Positions 21,235 to 31,479 of a stretch of 64,000 nucleotides of DNA are shown piece by piece. Position 1 is the first letter of the stretch. Each line of letters starts with the position of its first letter. The position numbers were made by a program, and so were the translations under genes. Origin of the DNA: Cladorhizidae sp. MBARI D1340-BT2. Taxonomy: Eukaryota; Porifera; Demospongiae; Poecilosclerida; Cladorhizidae. The stretch spans positions 28,826,739-28,890,738 of the forward strand of contig JAQNBH010000013.1 of NCBI GenBank assembly GCA_028752905.1. The letters are read 5' to 3'. A model generated the notes under the pieces. The model did no database searches and was not told where the DNA came from. It saw nothing but the letters and a program-made list of their open reading frames with translations.

Positions 21235-22060
21235 TTAGTAGGTATAGGAGACAAAACACTCTCTTGTAGTGGGTATAGGACAAAACACTCTCTTGTAGTG
21301 GGTATAGGAGACAAAACACTCTCTTGTAGTGGGTCCAGGAGACAAAACACTCTCTTGTAGTGAGTATAGGAGACAAAACACTCTCTTGTAGTGAGTATAG
21401 AGACAAAACACTCTCTTGTAGTGAGTATAGGAGACAAAACACTCTCTTGTAGTGGGTATAGGAGACAAAACACTCTCTTGTAGTGGGTATAATGGGCAAA
21501 ACACTCTTGTATTGGGTATAGGAGACAAAATACTCTCTTGTAGTGGGTATAGGAGACAAAACGCTCCCTTGTAGTGGGTATAATGGGCAAAACACTCTTG
21601 TATTGGGTATAGGAGACAAAACACTCTCTTGTAGTGTGTATAGGAGACAAAACACTCTCTTGTAGTGTGTATAGGAGACAAAACACTCTCTTGTAGTGTG
21701 TATAGGAGACAAAACACACTCTTGTAGTGGATATAGGAGACTAAACACTCTCTTGTAGTGTGTATAGGAGACAAAACACTCTCTTGTAGTGTGTATAGGA
21801 GACAAAACACTCTCTTGTAGTTGGTATAGGAGACAAAACACTCTCTTGTAGTGAGTATAGGAGACAAAACACTCTCTTGTAGTTGGTATAGGAGACAAAA
21901 CACTCTCTTGTAGTGTGTATAGGAGACAAAACACTCTTGTAGTGGGTATAGGAGACAAAACACTCTCTTGTAGTGAGTATAGGAGACAAAACACTCTCTT
22001 GTAGTGTGTAGAGGAGACAAAACACTCTCTTGTAGTGGGTATAGGAGATAAAAGACGAAC
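21235..22060. repeat. 31-bp minisatellite
   Basis: About 26 copies of a 31-bp unit TATAGGAGACAAAACACTCT plus CTTGTAGTGAG. Because 31 is not a multiple of three and the unit has no stop on the minus strand, three long minus frames stay open (up to 275 codons), each cycling through all translations. These frames are artefacts of the array. Confidence 0.95.
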
Positions 22061-22281
22061 ACCTCCAGCTCAACTCAGAGCTAATGCTGGAAAAGACCAA
22101 AAATAATCTGACAACAAGAAGTGGTGCACATTCAACAACAACAACTAGAAAATGGAGCAGAACTAACCAGCAACATGATGAGGTGCACAGCAAACACAAG
22201 AGGGCCACACTTGACAACAGATGGAAAGGGACAGGGAGAAAGAGCAAACCTAACCCGTGTAGTCGTTGTGGGAAATCCTCC

Positions 22282-22302
22282 TCCCCCCCCCCCCCCCCCC
22301 CC
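22282..22302. repeat. Poly-C tract within the nucleocapsid region
   Basis: About 21 consecutive Cs between the two zinc-knuckle-like strings, giving a proline run in all plus frames. Length is likely to vary between reads. Confidence 0.85.
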
Positions 22303-22604
22303 CCAGGAAGAGGCAACATGCCACAAGTGCCAGAAGAAGGCCAGTCCAGTGCCCATTGCTCCACAAAAATGGTGGGCAATATGCCAGCAGAAAGCTATCT
22401 AGACACAGCCTGTCTGGATACTGTGTCAGCCAGCCTGGAGTAGACATGGTTACCATGACTGAGCTAAGTGGAACCAAGGTTGCATTCAAGCTAGACACTG
22501 GAGCAGAGGTGACCATAACCTCATCCCAGACATACCAAGATATAGGCAAACTGAAACTTAACATTGCAGGGAAGAACTTACACAAGCCTTCCTGTCAGTC
22601 CCTG

Positions 22605-22705
22605 GATGTAGCAGGACAGCCCCTGGATGTAGCAGGACAGCCCCTGGATGTAGCAGGACAGTCCCTGGATGTAGCAGGACAGTCCCTGGATGTAGCAGGA
22701 CAGCA
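22605..22705. repeat. 21-bp in-frame minisatellite
   Basis: Five copies of a 21-bp unit (CCTGGATGTAGCAGGACAG core) encoding LDVAGQP/S repeats in the frame of the retropepsin. Confidence 0.85.
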
Positions 22706-23910
22706 CAGTGGGATGTAGCAGAACAGCTCTACACAAACCAATAACCAATTATTAAACAAGTTATGGGCAGTCGAAGTCAACAGACGTTTTTTACCAGTTT
22801 GGGGTTAACTACGCCCTTAAACAGGAACTACACAGAATGGAACCACTAGGAGTGATATCCAAAGTGGAGAAACCAACCACTTGCTGTGCAGGATGGTTGA
22901 GGTCCCAAAGAGATCTGGGAAAATTGGTTTGCATTGACTTGAAGCCCCTGAACACCAGTGTTCTCAGGAGGTCTGTCCTCTACCAAAGATGGAAGAGACA
23001 TTAGCACAACTATTGGGAGCAAAGTTATTTAGCAAACTCGATGTTAACTCGGGATTCTGGCAGATACCCTTGGCAGACGAGTCACAACTACTCACAACAT
23101 TAATAACAGCATTTGGAAGGTACTGTACACATTCAACAAACTTCCCTTTATATGTGTAGCATAACAGAGTACATCCAAAAGCAGGTGAGTGAAATACTGT
23201 CTGGACTAGAAGGAGTTATCTGCTTTATGGATGGTGTGCTCGTGTTTGGGGAAGACTAAACAGAACATGATGCTAGATTGCCAGCAGCACTCCAAAGGAT
23301 AGCAGATGCTGGGGGAACATCGAACATCCAACAAAGACAAGTGCAAATTTCTTCAACCAAAAATGACATTCCTCGGACATCTCATTGGTCAACAATGAAT
23401 ACAACCACACCCCTCAAATATGACAGCCACTGCCAGTGAGGAATACAACCACACCCCTCAAAGATGACAGCCACTGTCAAGATGAAGGCACCAGAGAGCA
23501 TGCCCGAGCTGCTCCGGCACTTCATGGGGATGGTAAACCAGCTGGGAAGATTCTCTCCCTCCCCCATCTAGTGGATCTGACATGACCCCCAAGGCAGCTC
23601 CTTGGAAAGAATGCTGCATGGCTATGAGGAGATCCACAACATCAGGCCTTCTCTCTCAAGTCAGAGACCAAAAATGCTCATCCTTTACATCCCCAAAGCA
23701 GAAACAAAGAGTCCCACTGACACTTCATCTTCAGACGTGGAGCAGGATTACTCCAAGACAGTGCAGAAGATTGGAAACCAGTGGTGTCTATGCCTCCAGA
23801 TTGCTATGGAGACCGAGTGCAGATACGCACAAATAGAGAAAGAGGTGTTGGCAAGCATCTAGTCCCACGAGCACTTCTCTAACTATATTCTGGGAATGCG
23901 ATGTCGGCTT

Positions 23911-24160
23911 GAAACTGACCATAAACCTTGTTAGGCATAGTATACTACTACTAGTTTTGGATGTTAGAATACCTACTCTTGGTGGTACCCTATCCAGGTA
24001 TTTCGTTCCTAGCAGAGGTTTAATAGTGAATATACTATGCCTAACCTCCATTACTAGTATACTATGCCTAACAAGGTTTATGGTCAGTTTAAAGCCTTAC
24101 TAGTATACTAACATCCATTACTAGTATACTATGCCTAACAAGGTTTATGGTCAGTTTCAA
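23911..24160. repeat. Foldback containing RNase H coding sequence
   Basis: A left arm (23911-23950) that includes the RNase H codons for ETDHKP occurs as inverted copies at 24053-24090 and 24122-24160. The shared core is CCTTGTTAGGCATAGTATAC. It truncates the RNase H frame. Confidence 0.75.
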
Positions 24161-24619
24161 ACCTTACTAGTACTAAGGTTCTGTTTGCACCTTGCAAGGT
24201 TTGTTTAGCCTGTACCAGGCAAACTACTCTACACAGCAGAAACCTTGTCAAGAGCCCCAACAGATTCTGACATGAGTGAACAAGCAGCAGAACCTACTTG
24301 TTCTGTTGTTATGAACGACTGCTGTAATGGCTGGCCACACAAAAGGAAAGTCAAGCAGGCAGTCAAACCCTGCTTACAAGACTGCGGAGAACTTGCTATT
24401 GGGCAAGGTCTCCAACTCCATAGATGCAGGCTAGTGGCTCCAAGAAATCTGCACAAGCAAAGATTCCAGAAGATGCACGTCAGTCACCATGGCATGCAGC
24501 ATCAACAAGCAAGGTGATCAGTGTGGAGGCTGGGACTTCTCAAGACATAAACACCTGGTGAAGGAATATGAGCATGTGCAGAGGAATTCACACCCAGAAG
24601 TGGGCCACTCATCACATTC

Positions 24620-25010
24620 AGGCTACCTGCCTATCCCTGGCAGAGGGTGGCATCAGACCTGTGTGCTCTCTCATTCAGACTACCTGACTCCCCCTGGCAG
24701 AGAGTGGCATCAGACCTGTGTGCTCTCACATTCAGACTACCTGACTCCCCCTGGCAGAGAGTGGCATCAGACCTGTGTGCTCTCACATTCAGACTACCTG
24801 CCTATCCCTGGCAGAGGGTGGCATCAGACCTGTGTGCTCTCACATTCAGACTACCTGGGCAGAGGGTGGCATCAGACCTGTGTGCTCTCACATTCAGACT
24901 ACCTGGGCAAAGGGTGGCATCAGACCTGTGTGCTCTCACATTCAGACTACCTGGGCAAAGGGTGGCATCAGACCTGTGTGCTCTCACATTCAGGCTACTG
25001 ACTATGCCTG
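24620..25010. repeat. 48/60-bp in-frame minisatellite
   Basis: About seven units of either 60 or 48 bp containing GGTGGCATCAGACCTGTGTG and CTCACATTCAGACTACCTG. Periods are multiples of three, so three plus frames stay open into the integrase region (for example GWHQTCVLSHSDYL). Confidence 0.9.
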
Positions 25011-25964
25011 GCAGAGGGTGGCATCAGATGTGTGTGCCCTCAGAGGTAAAAACTACATCCTTATCGTTGACTATTGCTCAAGATATCTAGAGGTCATCAA
25101 ACTATCAAATACGATGTCAACCAGAATTATCCAATCATTCAAGACAGTGTTCTCAAGTCATTGGATTCCAGAAATGGTATCAGCAACAATCTCACCCGAT
25201 ACTCGTCCAATGAATTTGAAGAGATTGCAAAGTCTTATGATTTCTGCCACGTCACTGCGGCTCCCATTCCCCCAAGTGGACAAGGGGAAAGAGGAGACAG
25301 TGAAAAAGCTATTGAGAGGATCAGTATATCCATACATGGCCTACTTATGTATAGTTCAACACCCTTCCCTTGGTGTGACCTCTCACCTGCGCAACTCTCA
25401 ATGGGAAGGCGGAGAGCTCAACTGCCAGAGCAATTGATCCCAAAATGGACTATCTCCAACAGTTTACATTCCAGAACAATGAGTTCAAGATTAAACATAA
25501 GAGAGACTTTGATGGCCGACACCGAGGTCAAGGACTACCACAGCTACCAGAGATTCCCAAGTATGGACTAGCACAGATGGCCAGACAAGAAGACAAGGAC
25601 AAGTTGTCTCACATGCAGACACCCCTAGGGCATATCTACCTCGTCAACACCTCCAGGGGTCTAGTGAGAAGGAATTGCCGAGACATAAATGAGACCGGAG
25701 AAACCCACAGACTCCAGCAACAGGGAAGAAGCCAACCCAACACACCCTCACCAAATAATAACTAGATCAAGAACTGGTACCCACCATCCAACCACTGACA
25801 GACTTTACTGCCTTGGGAAAAGGGAGGTGTGGCAATACCCTTGCCATCCACATGTGTTGATGACTAATTGCGTAAGACTAAAGAGAGTCTATTATTATAT
25901 GGAATGTGTTGTTTGATGTATATCTGGATGTGTTCTCATTGGAATCAGTTACTCAATACCATAA

Positions 25965-26185
25965 AGGGCAAGGGTCAACATGCATAGGAGTTGTGTGGCA
26001 CAGGGCAACATGCATAGGAGTTGTGTGGCACAGGGCAACATGCATAGGAGTTGTGTGGCACAGGGCAACATGCATAGGAGTTGTGTGGCACAGGGCAACA
26101 TGCATAGGAGTTGTGTGGCACAGGCTAACATGCATAGGAGTTGTGTGGCACAGGGCAACATGCATAGGAGTTGTGTGGCACAGAG
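25965..26185. repeat. 30-bp minisatellite
   Basis: Seven almost identical units of AACATGCATAGGAGTTGTGT plus GGCACAGGGC. Ten codons per unit keep several frames open on both strands; no gene is implied. Confidence 0.95.
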
Positions 26186-26519
26186 TAGGGCAACTTGCTT
26201 GTGAGGGCTTACTTTACTAACATGGCCACACCTTACTCACAGTGGATGAACATACACATACATGAACTATTATTACCTTACACCTCACAAATATGAAAGA
26301 GGATCAAATTATCCTGTTGTCCACGAGTGAAGTGAGTCTGGCTGTGGACTTCAACAGAACAAATTGCATTGCCTTGCAGGACTTGTATATCTATGGGGTC
26401 AGACTAAAACACAGACCACATGGGCCAAGAGCTAGGGCCAGGGCTAGAGATGGGGCTAGTGTTAGGTTAGCTAGGCCCATTACTAGAGTAAGATTAAAAC
26501 TTAGGCCTAGCCCTAACCT

Positions 26520-27070
26520 ACCTAACACACCAAGTGCCTATGGCTGGACAGCTGGGAAAGAAAATAACCGTGGCCTGTGCTTAGAAGTTTCTACTGGCCA
26601 AGACCCGGAAAGGATGTGGCTGCTGGTGCAAGGAGTGTGCAGAGTGCCAACGAGGAAACAGAAATCACAGAGCAAAAGCTCCCTTGGTGCCTCTACCAGT
26701 GATGGAGGAGCCCTTCAAGTGGATAGATATGCACATCGTCGGCACATTGCAAAGGCAAAGAAAGGCAACAAATTCATCTTGACCACGATGGACTTTGCCA
26801 CAACGTTTCCAGTAACAATCTCCTCTCAAGAAAGTGGAAGCCTAGACGGTGGCTGAAGCCTCTGCCAAGTGTTTACGAGAATGAATGAGCATACCCCAGA
26901 AGAGATCCTGACATGTCAACGATCTAACTTTTGTTCGAACCTGATGTCCTCAGTGTTCGACCTGCTGAAGATAAAGTACATCAGGTCTACTCCATAACAC
27001 CCCCAGACAGATGGAATGTTGGAACGTTTCCATGCAACCCTGAAAGCCATGCTGAGGAAGACAGCTAGCA
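26520..27070 (+). pseudogene. Second gypsy-type integrase fragment
   Basis: Separate from the integrase at 25.0-25.6 kb. It shows a CWCKECAECQRGNRNH zinc-finger end, the beginning of a core (PFKWIDMHIVG, FILTTMDFATTFPV) and the distal core (YIRSTP then HPQTDGMLERFHATLKAML). Frameshifts and stops are present. A second retroelement, or a rearranged piece of the same one, is possible. Confidence 0.6.
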
Positions 27071-27565
27071 GGACAAGGACAGACCTCAACTAACCAGGAC
27101 AAGGAGAGAACCTCAGGACAAGGAGAGAACCTCAACTAGCGAGGACAAGGAGAGAACCTCACAGGACAAGGAGAGAACCTCAACTAGCCAGGACAAGGAG
27201 AGAACCTCAACTAGCCAGACAAGGAGAGAACCTCAACTAGCCAGGACAAGGAGAGAACCTCAACTAGCCAGGACAAGGAGAGAACCTCAACTAGCCAGGA
27301 CAAGGAGAGAACCTCAACTAGCCAGGACAAGGAGAGAACCTCAACTAGCCAGGACAAGGAGAGAACCTCAACTAGCCAGGACTAGGACAGACCTCAACTA
27401 ACCAGGACAAGGAGAGAACCTCAACTAGCCAGGACAAGGAGAGAACCTCAACTAGCCAGGACAAGGAGAGAACCTCAACTAGCCAGGACAAGGAGAGAAC
27501 CTCAACTAGCCAGGACAAAGAGAGAACCTCAACTAGCCAGGACAAGGAGAGAACCTCAACTAGGC
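27065..27565. repeat. 27-bp minisatellite
   Basis: About eighteen copies of CAGGACAAGGAGAGAACCTC plus AACTAGC, starting directly at the end of the integrase fragment. A few units are shortened or carry GACAGACCTC. Confidence 0.9.
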
Positions 27566-28602
27566 CTGACTAACCAAGTCAAGGTTAGAACTTCAGCCTT
27601 ACCTGCATGCCTCTATAGACAACCTAAATTACACTCAAGACCACAATGCCCTCACTCTAAACACTCCTCCCTCCAATCATATACTAACCCACATCCAAGT
27701 GCACACTGTAATGAACCCGACCTCTGCAGGAGGGGCGGTACCTGCATACCAATCCTATAGTAGCCAGGGTCAATTGGCGATGGAGAAGGCAAGGGTCAGA
27801 GTGCAAACAAGGAGTGATTAGTCAAAGCGTACCCTTTACCAACTGGGATAGTGTCTGGAGATAGCAGCATTGGAAATCTAATATACAACAAGTTAATTAA
27901 AGTTATGCACAAATACCTAATTAGCCCTCCTAACACTCCTGTGATTATTGGACTAGGAATGTGTATTACTTTGCACGGATGTGCAAGTGCCTTATTGCAA
28001 GCAGTTAACAATTGGTAAAGATTCTTGCCGAGAATCTGCCAGGTCAGGCATATTTAAGGCGAGGCGAGGATCAAGTCTCTAGCAACTAATTAGTAGCTGT
28101 CAATTTTGCCATTTTGCCAACTAGTAGCTGTAACTAGACTAAGTTCTGCCATCAACTACTTGATTTTGACTTGTAGTACTCTTCCTCCCTAATCATGGTC
28201 ATCACTCGTGTTTCTATATATTATATGTACTGTCAAGTGATAATAATAATAATAAATACTAGTGGGTGCTAATTAGTGCACACTTGTCTCTGCCCACAGC
28301 CTTCAAGAAGGTCAGTCAGTCAGTGGTTGCTGGGAGCATTTATATCCAAGAGGCCTCCACCTGGCGAAAATGAGGGCAGGAGACCTCTCTCCACCACATC
28401 CTGAGGGGAGGGATCACAGGCTTCTAGGCCACACCCATAATCATTATTTTAATTGGAAGTTTCCTTCTGGACAAAGGAAGTCTTCAACTCTTACAAGTTC
28501 CATTATCTGTTGTGAGTGGAGGACAATAAAAGCTTCATTGAATCATGCATTATAATTCAGCCAACAGAAAACTAAAATATATCAAACTTAGTAGCGAAAC
28601 AG
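27566..28602. other. Intergenic, no gene seen
   Basis: AT-rich spacer between the retroelement zone and the TRIM-NHL stop codon. A short TAA run lies near 28240-28256. Nothing recognisable was found. Confidence 0.5.
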
Positions 28603-30762
28603 TCAGTAGCATACACAAACCCATTGATCTACACACACATGAGAATAGATTCCATCACCAAATGAGGTGACATAGTCTCCCTCAGTGGTGAACACTACTA
28701 TCTTATGTACATCAGTATCTGCCACATACACATACTGACCAGCTACACACACACCACGTGGAGACTTCAACCTCTTCACACCATCCTCATCACAGCCAAA
28801 GGAGCGTAGGAATGCACCATCATTTCTGAAGACTTGAATACTACTAGAACCACTGACGTACACGTTTTGATGACTGTCAGGAGATAGCCTCCTCAATCTG
28901 TTTTTATCTGCACCAACAATCTGTCTCACATATTTCAGTTCTCTGTTGTACACCATGATCCTTCCTTCATTGCCACGCTCAGTAACCATCACTTCATCTC
29001 CAACTACTGCAACATCGAGATGTCCTGGACCTTTCACTTGCTGGACTCTGTGCACTTGAACCTCGCTGCAGTTCTTGTTCGACTTGAAAATTCGATTAGA
29101 GCCGTCATCAATAAAATAGATGTTGTCTTCACTGTCTACAGCAATACCTTGTAAATGTTGAAATTTATGTTCCGAGTGATTGATACTTCTCAATCTTTTC
29201 CCCTCTCTATCCAACACAACGACACCTCTATTTTCAGTGACTACAATCTCACCCACAGAGTTGACAATGATACCGCAAGGCCATAATTCTACACCACACC
29301 ACACATGGACAGGATTGTCTACTTGAGTGGGCTGGATAGGGACAAGCACAGGGAAGGGACTGCCTGCTACTTGATGCCCGTCCAATGAGATCGTAAGTTC
29401 ATGTCGTCCACGGCGAGTGGGTGTGAACTGGATGCAATATTGGTCGGCTCCAATTTCTTTGGTGCTGGATTTGATGTGAGCTCCACTGTGCAGACACTTC
29501 ATATGGCAGTCTATTGGAAGAGCACGTTTGGCTGGCTTGTTGCCACAGAGTTGAGTGATGCACAAGACCACTTCTGATAACTTCCCAGCCTCAGCCTTGC
29601 TGGACACAGTGTTGATGACTAGAGTGATGGGAAGTCTAATTATCTTAGACTGGGTCTGGAGGAGCTGCTCCAGAGCCTCAGCACAGCTCACCTCCACCGC
29701 TATATCAACCTCCTCCATTGGCGTAAGCTTCTGCCTCGGCTTGGCGCTGTCTTCAATTATTTTTTTCTGGATCCTACTCTCCAACTCAGCATGTGTGCAC
29801 ATGACCTCATCAATGGAACAATGATTCACACACTGCTCGGTGTAGTCCACAATGCTCTGCACCTCTGCAAGGGAAATGGAAATGTCCTCCTTTTGTTCTT
29901 CAAGCTTCTCCAATTTCTCACACACTCTCTTTTTGGCCTCCTCTAACATCTTCTGCTTGTGCCTTTCAATGATAGCGTGCAGCTCCTCGAAGGACTTCCC
30001 GATCATGTTGGCTACAGACTCTCCCTGGGCTGCTAGCTCAGATTCCGTGGTCTGTATCTCTTCAACAGCACAAGAGAGATTGGCCGCCACTTTTCTCAGA
30101 GGCCTCAAGCTCTCCATCAGCTCTTTTCTCTTCTTCTCAGCTGCTAAGTTGGTGAAGTCAAAGTGGTGGTCCCTGTGGTCCTTTAGTGCGCAGTAGCAAC
30201 AAATTAAAACATCACAGTCGAAGCAGAACAGCTTGAGCAACTCTGTGTGAAGTTGGCACTTCTTAGCAGGACGATCTTTGGGGAGGATGTCTTTAGCTCT
30301 CTCCTTCTTCACCTCATCCAAAGAGATAACTTCATGGCCATCAAATAGAGCTGTCATCCTCAGATGTGCCTCCACGCATTTCTCACATATGAACTTGTCA
30401 CATTGTCGACAAAATGATTCAGCTTTGACTGAAGAGGATGTGCATATCTCACACTTCACCTCCTCCTTGCTAAGAGCTCTCTCCTGCTTGGCATACAGTT
30501 CTTTGAGGCGGTTGATATGGAAAGCCGTTTTGAGGCCGTCTTCATTGCCCTCAGGCAGGGTGGTTTCATGGCGACACTCTGGGCAAGGGAAAGGCTGGTC
30601 TTTGCCTGTCCTGAGGGCTAGCTTGAGGATGCAGTGCTTGCAGTAGCAATGGAGGCAAGGGAGGGCCTTGGGCAGAGTGTAGTGCTCCTGGCAGATGGAA
30701 CATGTGATCTCCTTCTTTAACTCCATCAAATACTTCTCAGCCTCCTCCATGTCTCTAGCCAT
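28603..30762 (-). CDS. Single-exon TRIM-NHL protein (RING, two B-boxes, coiled coil, filamin, NHL)
   Basis: Uninterrupted 719-codon frame. RING at residues 21-63 (CSICQEHY, CLHCYCKHC, CPEC), B-box 1 at about 104-145 (CEICTSSSVKAESFCRQC, CEKCVEAH), B-box 2 at about 169-200 (CQLH, CFDCDVLICCYCALKDHRDH), a heptad-rich coiled coil at about 205-335, a filamin/ABP280 repeat at about 380-475 (ending GHQVAGSPFPVLV), and NHL-type beta-propeller repeats from about 485 to the end (PCGIIVNSVGEIVVTE, PRGVCVAGQYVYVADTDVHK). This matches the TRIM2/3/71-like layout. Family knowledge suggests a cytoplasmic RING E3 ubiquitin ligase whose NHL propeller binds protein or RNA; the target is unknown. I chose the ATG at 30762 because it leaves a short leader before the RING; MEEAEKY, four codons on, is an alternative. 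Lack of introns could reflect retroposition or the usual state of expanded sponge TRIM-NHL genes. Confidence 0.93.
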   Translation of the reverse strand: MARDMEEAEKYLMELKKEITCSICQEHYTLPKALPCLHCYCKHCILKLALRTGKDQPFPCPECRHETTLPEGNEDGLKTAFHINRLKELYAKQERALSKEEVKCEICTSSSVKAESFCRQCDKFICEKCVEAHLRMTALFDGHEVISLDEVKKERAKDILPKDRPAKKCQLHTELLKLFCFDCDVLICCYCALKDHRDHHFDFTNLAAEKKRKELMESLRPLRKVAANLSCAVEEIQTTESELAAQGESVANMIGKSFEELHAIIERHKQKMLEEAKKRVCEKLEKLEEQKEDISISLAEVQSIVDYTEQCVNHCSIDEVMCTHAELESRIQKKIIEDSAKPRQKLTPMEEVDIAVEVSCAEALEQLLQTQSKIIRLPITLVINTVSSKAEAGKLSEVVLCITQLCGNKPAKRALPIDCHMKCLHSGAHIKSSTKEIGADQYCIQFTPTRRGRHELTISLDGHQVAGSPFPVLVPIQPTQVDNPVHVWCGVELWPCGIIVNSVGEIVVTENRGVVVLDREGKRLRSINHSEHKFQHLQGIAVDSEDNIYFIDDGSNRIFKSNKNCSEVQVHRVQQVKGPGHLDVAVVGDEVMVTERGNEGRIMVYNRELKYVRQIVGADKNRLRRLSPDSHQNVYVSGSSSIQVFRNDGAFLRSFGCDEDGVKRLKSPRGVCVAGQYVYVADTDVHKIVVFTTEGDYVTSFGDGIYSHVCVDQWVCVCY

Positions 30763-31470
30763 GGTTGCAATGTTTAGAGAGAACTAGTAGTTGAGCAACA
30801 CTTTAGATACAGAACTTCAGCACACACAATAGCTACAGGAAACAGTACAAATCGGGTGTGGTCTTAATTATATTCATGAGTGGTGATGTAATGCTGCACC
30901 CACAAAAGAGGGTGTGTCATCTGGTATTGCACATGTGCAGAGACAAGACTGGGATTGTGTCACATGTTGGTAGTAAGGCAGTTACTACACATAAGATGTG
31001 TAATTATAATAATTATAGTCTCAACTTTCTTTGATGCTGTAGAGAGAGGAGAGTGGTCATGCAGCCATACATATGTATTGCCCAAGCAGATAAGGACAAC
31101 TCTCCCAGGCCTACTGCACACTACATGTCCCATGCCCTCCACTAGACCTGATTCAGGTGTAGCCTAGGAAACACACTGGTGTGTGTATGTGGGCTAGTAG
31201 CCACAAGGGAGAGCCATTTTGTCTCCAAACAGGTGGTGAGATATATGGGGGTAGAGCTCTCTCTCTCTTCATTATTATATAACTTGCCCCTCGAGTGGTC
31301 CTCACAGAAAATAGCTCAAGCAATACAGAACACCGTCCACCTGCCGGCCCTACGCCATCCAGGACTGCTCTGCCAGCCACACATGATGAACATTAGGATT
31401 ACAACCATCAAGGAACTGAGTGGGAAGTACCTGGTGCAGCCAAGAGGCGAGTAAAAATAAGTCAACAAAT
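30763..31470. other. 5' flank of TRIM-NHL gene
   Basis: About 700 bp before the LINE relic. A GTGTGGTC/GGTGTGTCATCTGG pair at 30850-30925 resembles the foldback family at 426-630. Core promoter not identified. Confidence 0.4.
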
Positions 31471-31479
31471 ACCTGGAGG

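Larger units (their letters stand above)
22084..25800 (+). pseudogene. Degraded Ty3/gypsy-type retrotransposon (gag end to integrase)
   Basis: Order on the plus strand: CCHC-type nucleocapsid region (22240-22370; CSRCGK, CHKCQKK) interrupted by a poly-C tract; retropepsin (about 22440-22570; FKLDTGAEVTI with catalytic Asp-Thr-Gly); reverse transcriptase (about 22800-23560; MEPLGVISKVEKPT, CFMDGVLVFGED) whose FMDD box reads FMDG, so a catalytic Asp is lost; RNase H (about 23600-23935; SRYAQIEKEVLA-like and ETDHKP strings); integrase (about 25040-25560; YILIVDYCSRYLEV, SNEFEEIAKSY, DRKRDFDG-like tail). Many stops and frameshifts are present. Minisatellites and a foldback split it. No LTRs were identified. 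Confidence 0.75.

Noticed and set aside
21195..22379. Long minus-strand frames of 174-275 codons rich in YKRVFCLLYTLQESV-like repeats
   Set aside because: They are the three translations of a 31-bp tandem repeat without stops; no start context, splice sites or domain support a protein.
22121..22718. Proline-rich protein with a poly-Pro run
   Set aside because: The run is a poly-C tract in a decayed nucleocapsid region; frames on both sides match retroelement motifs.
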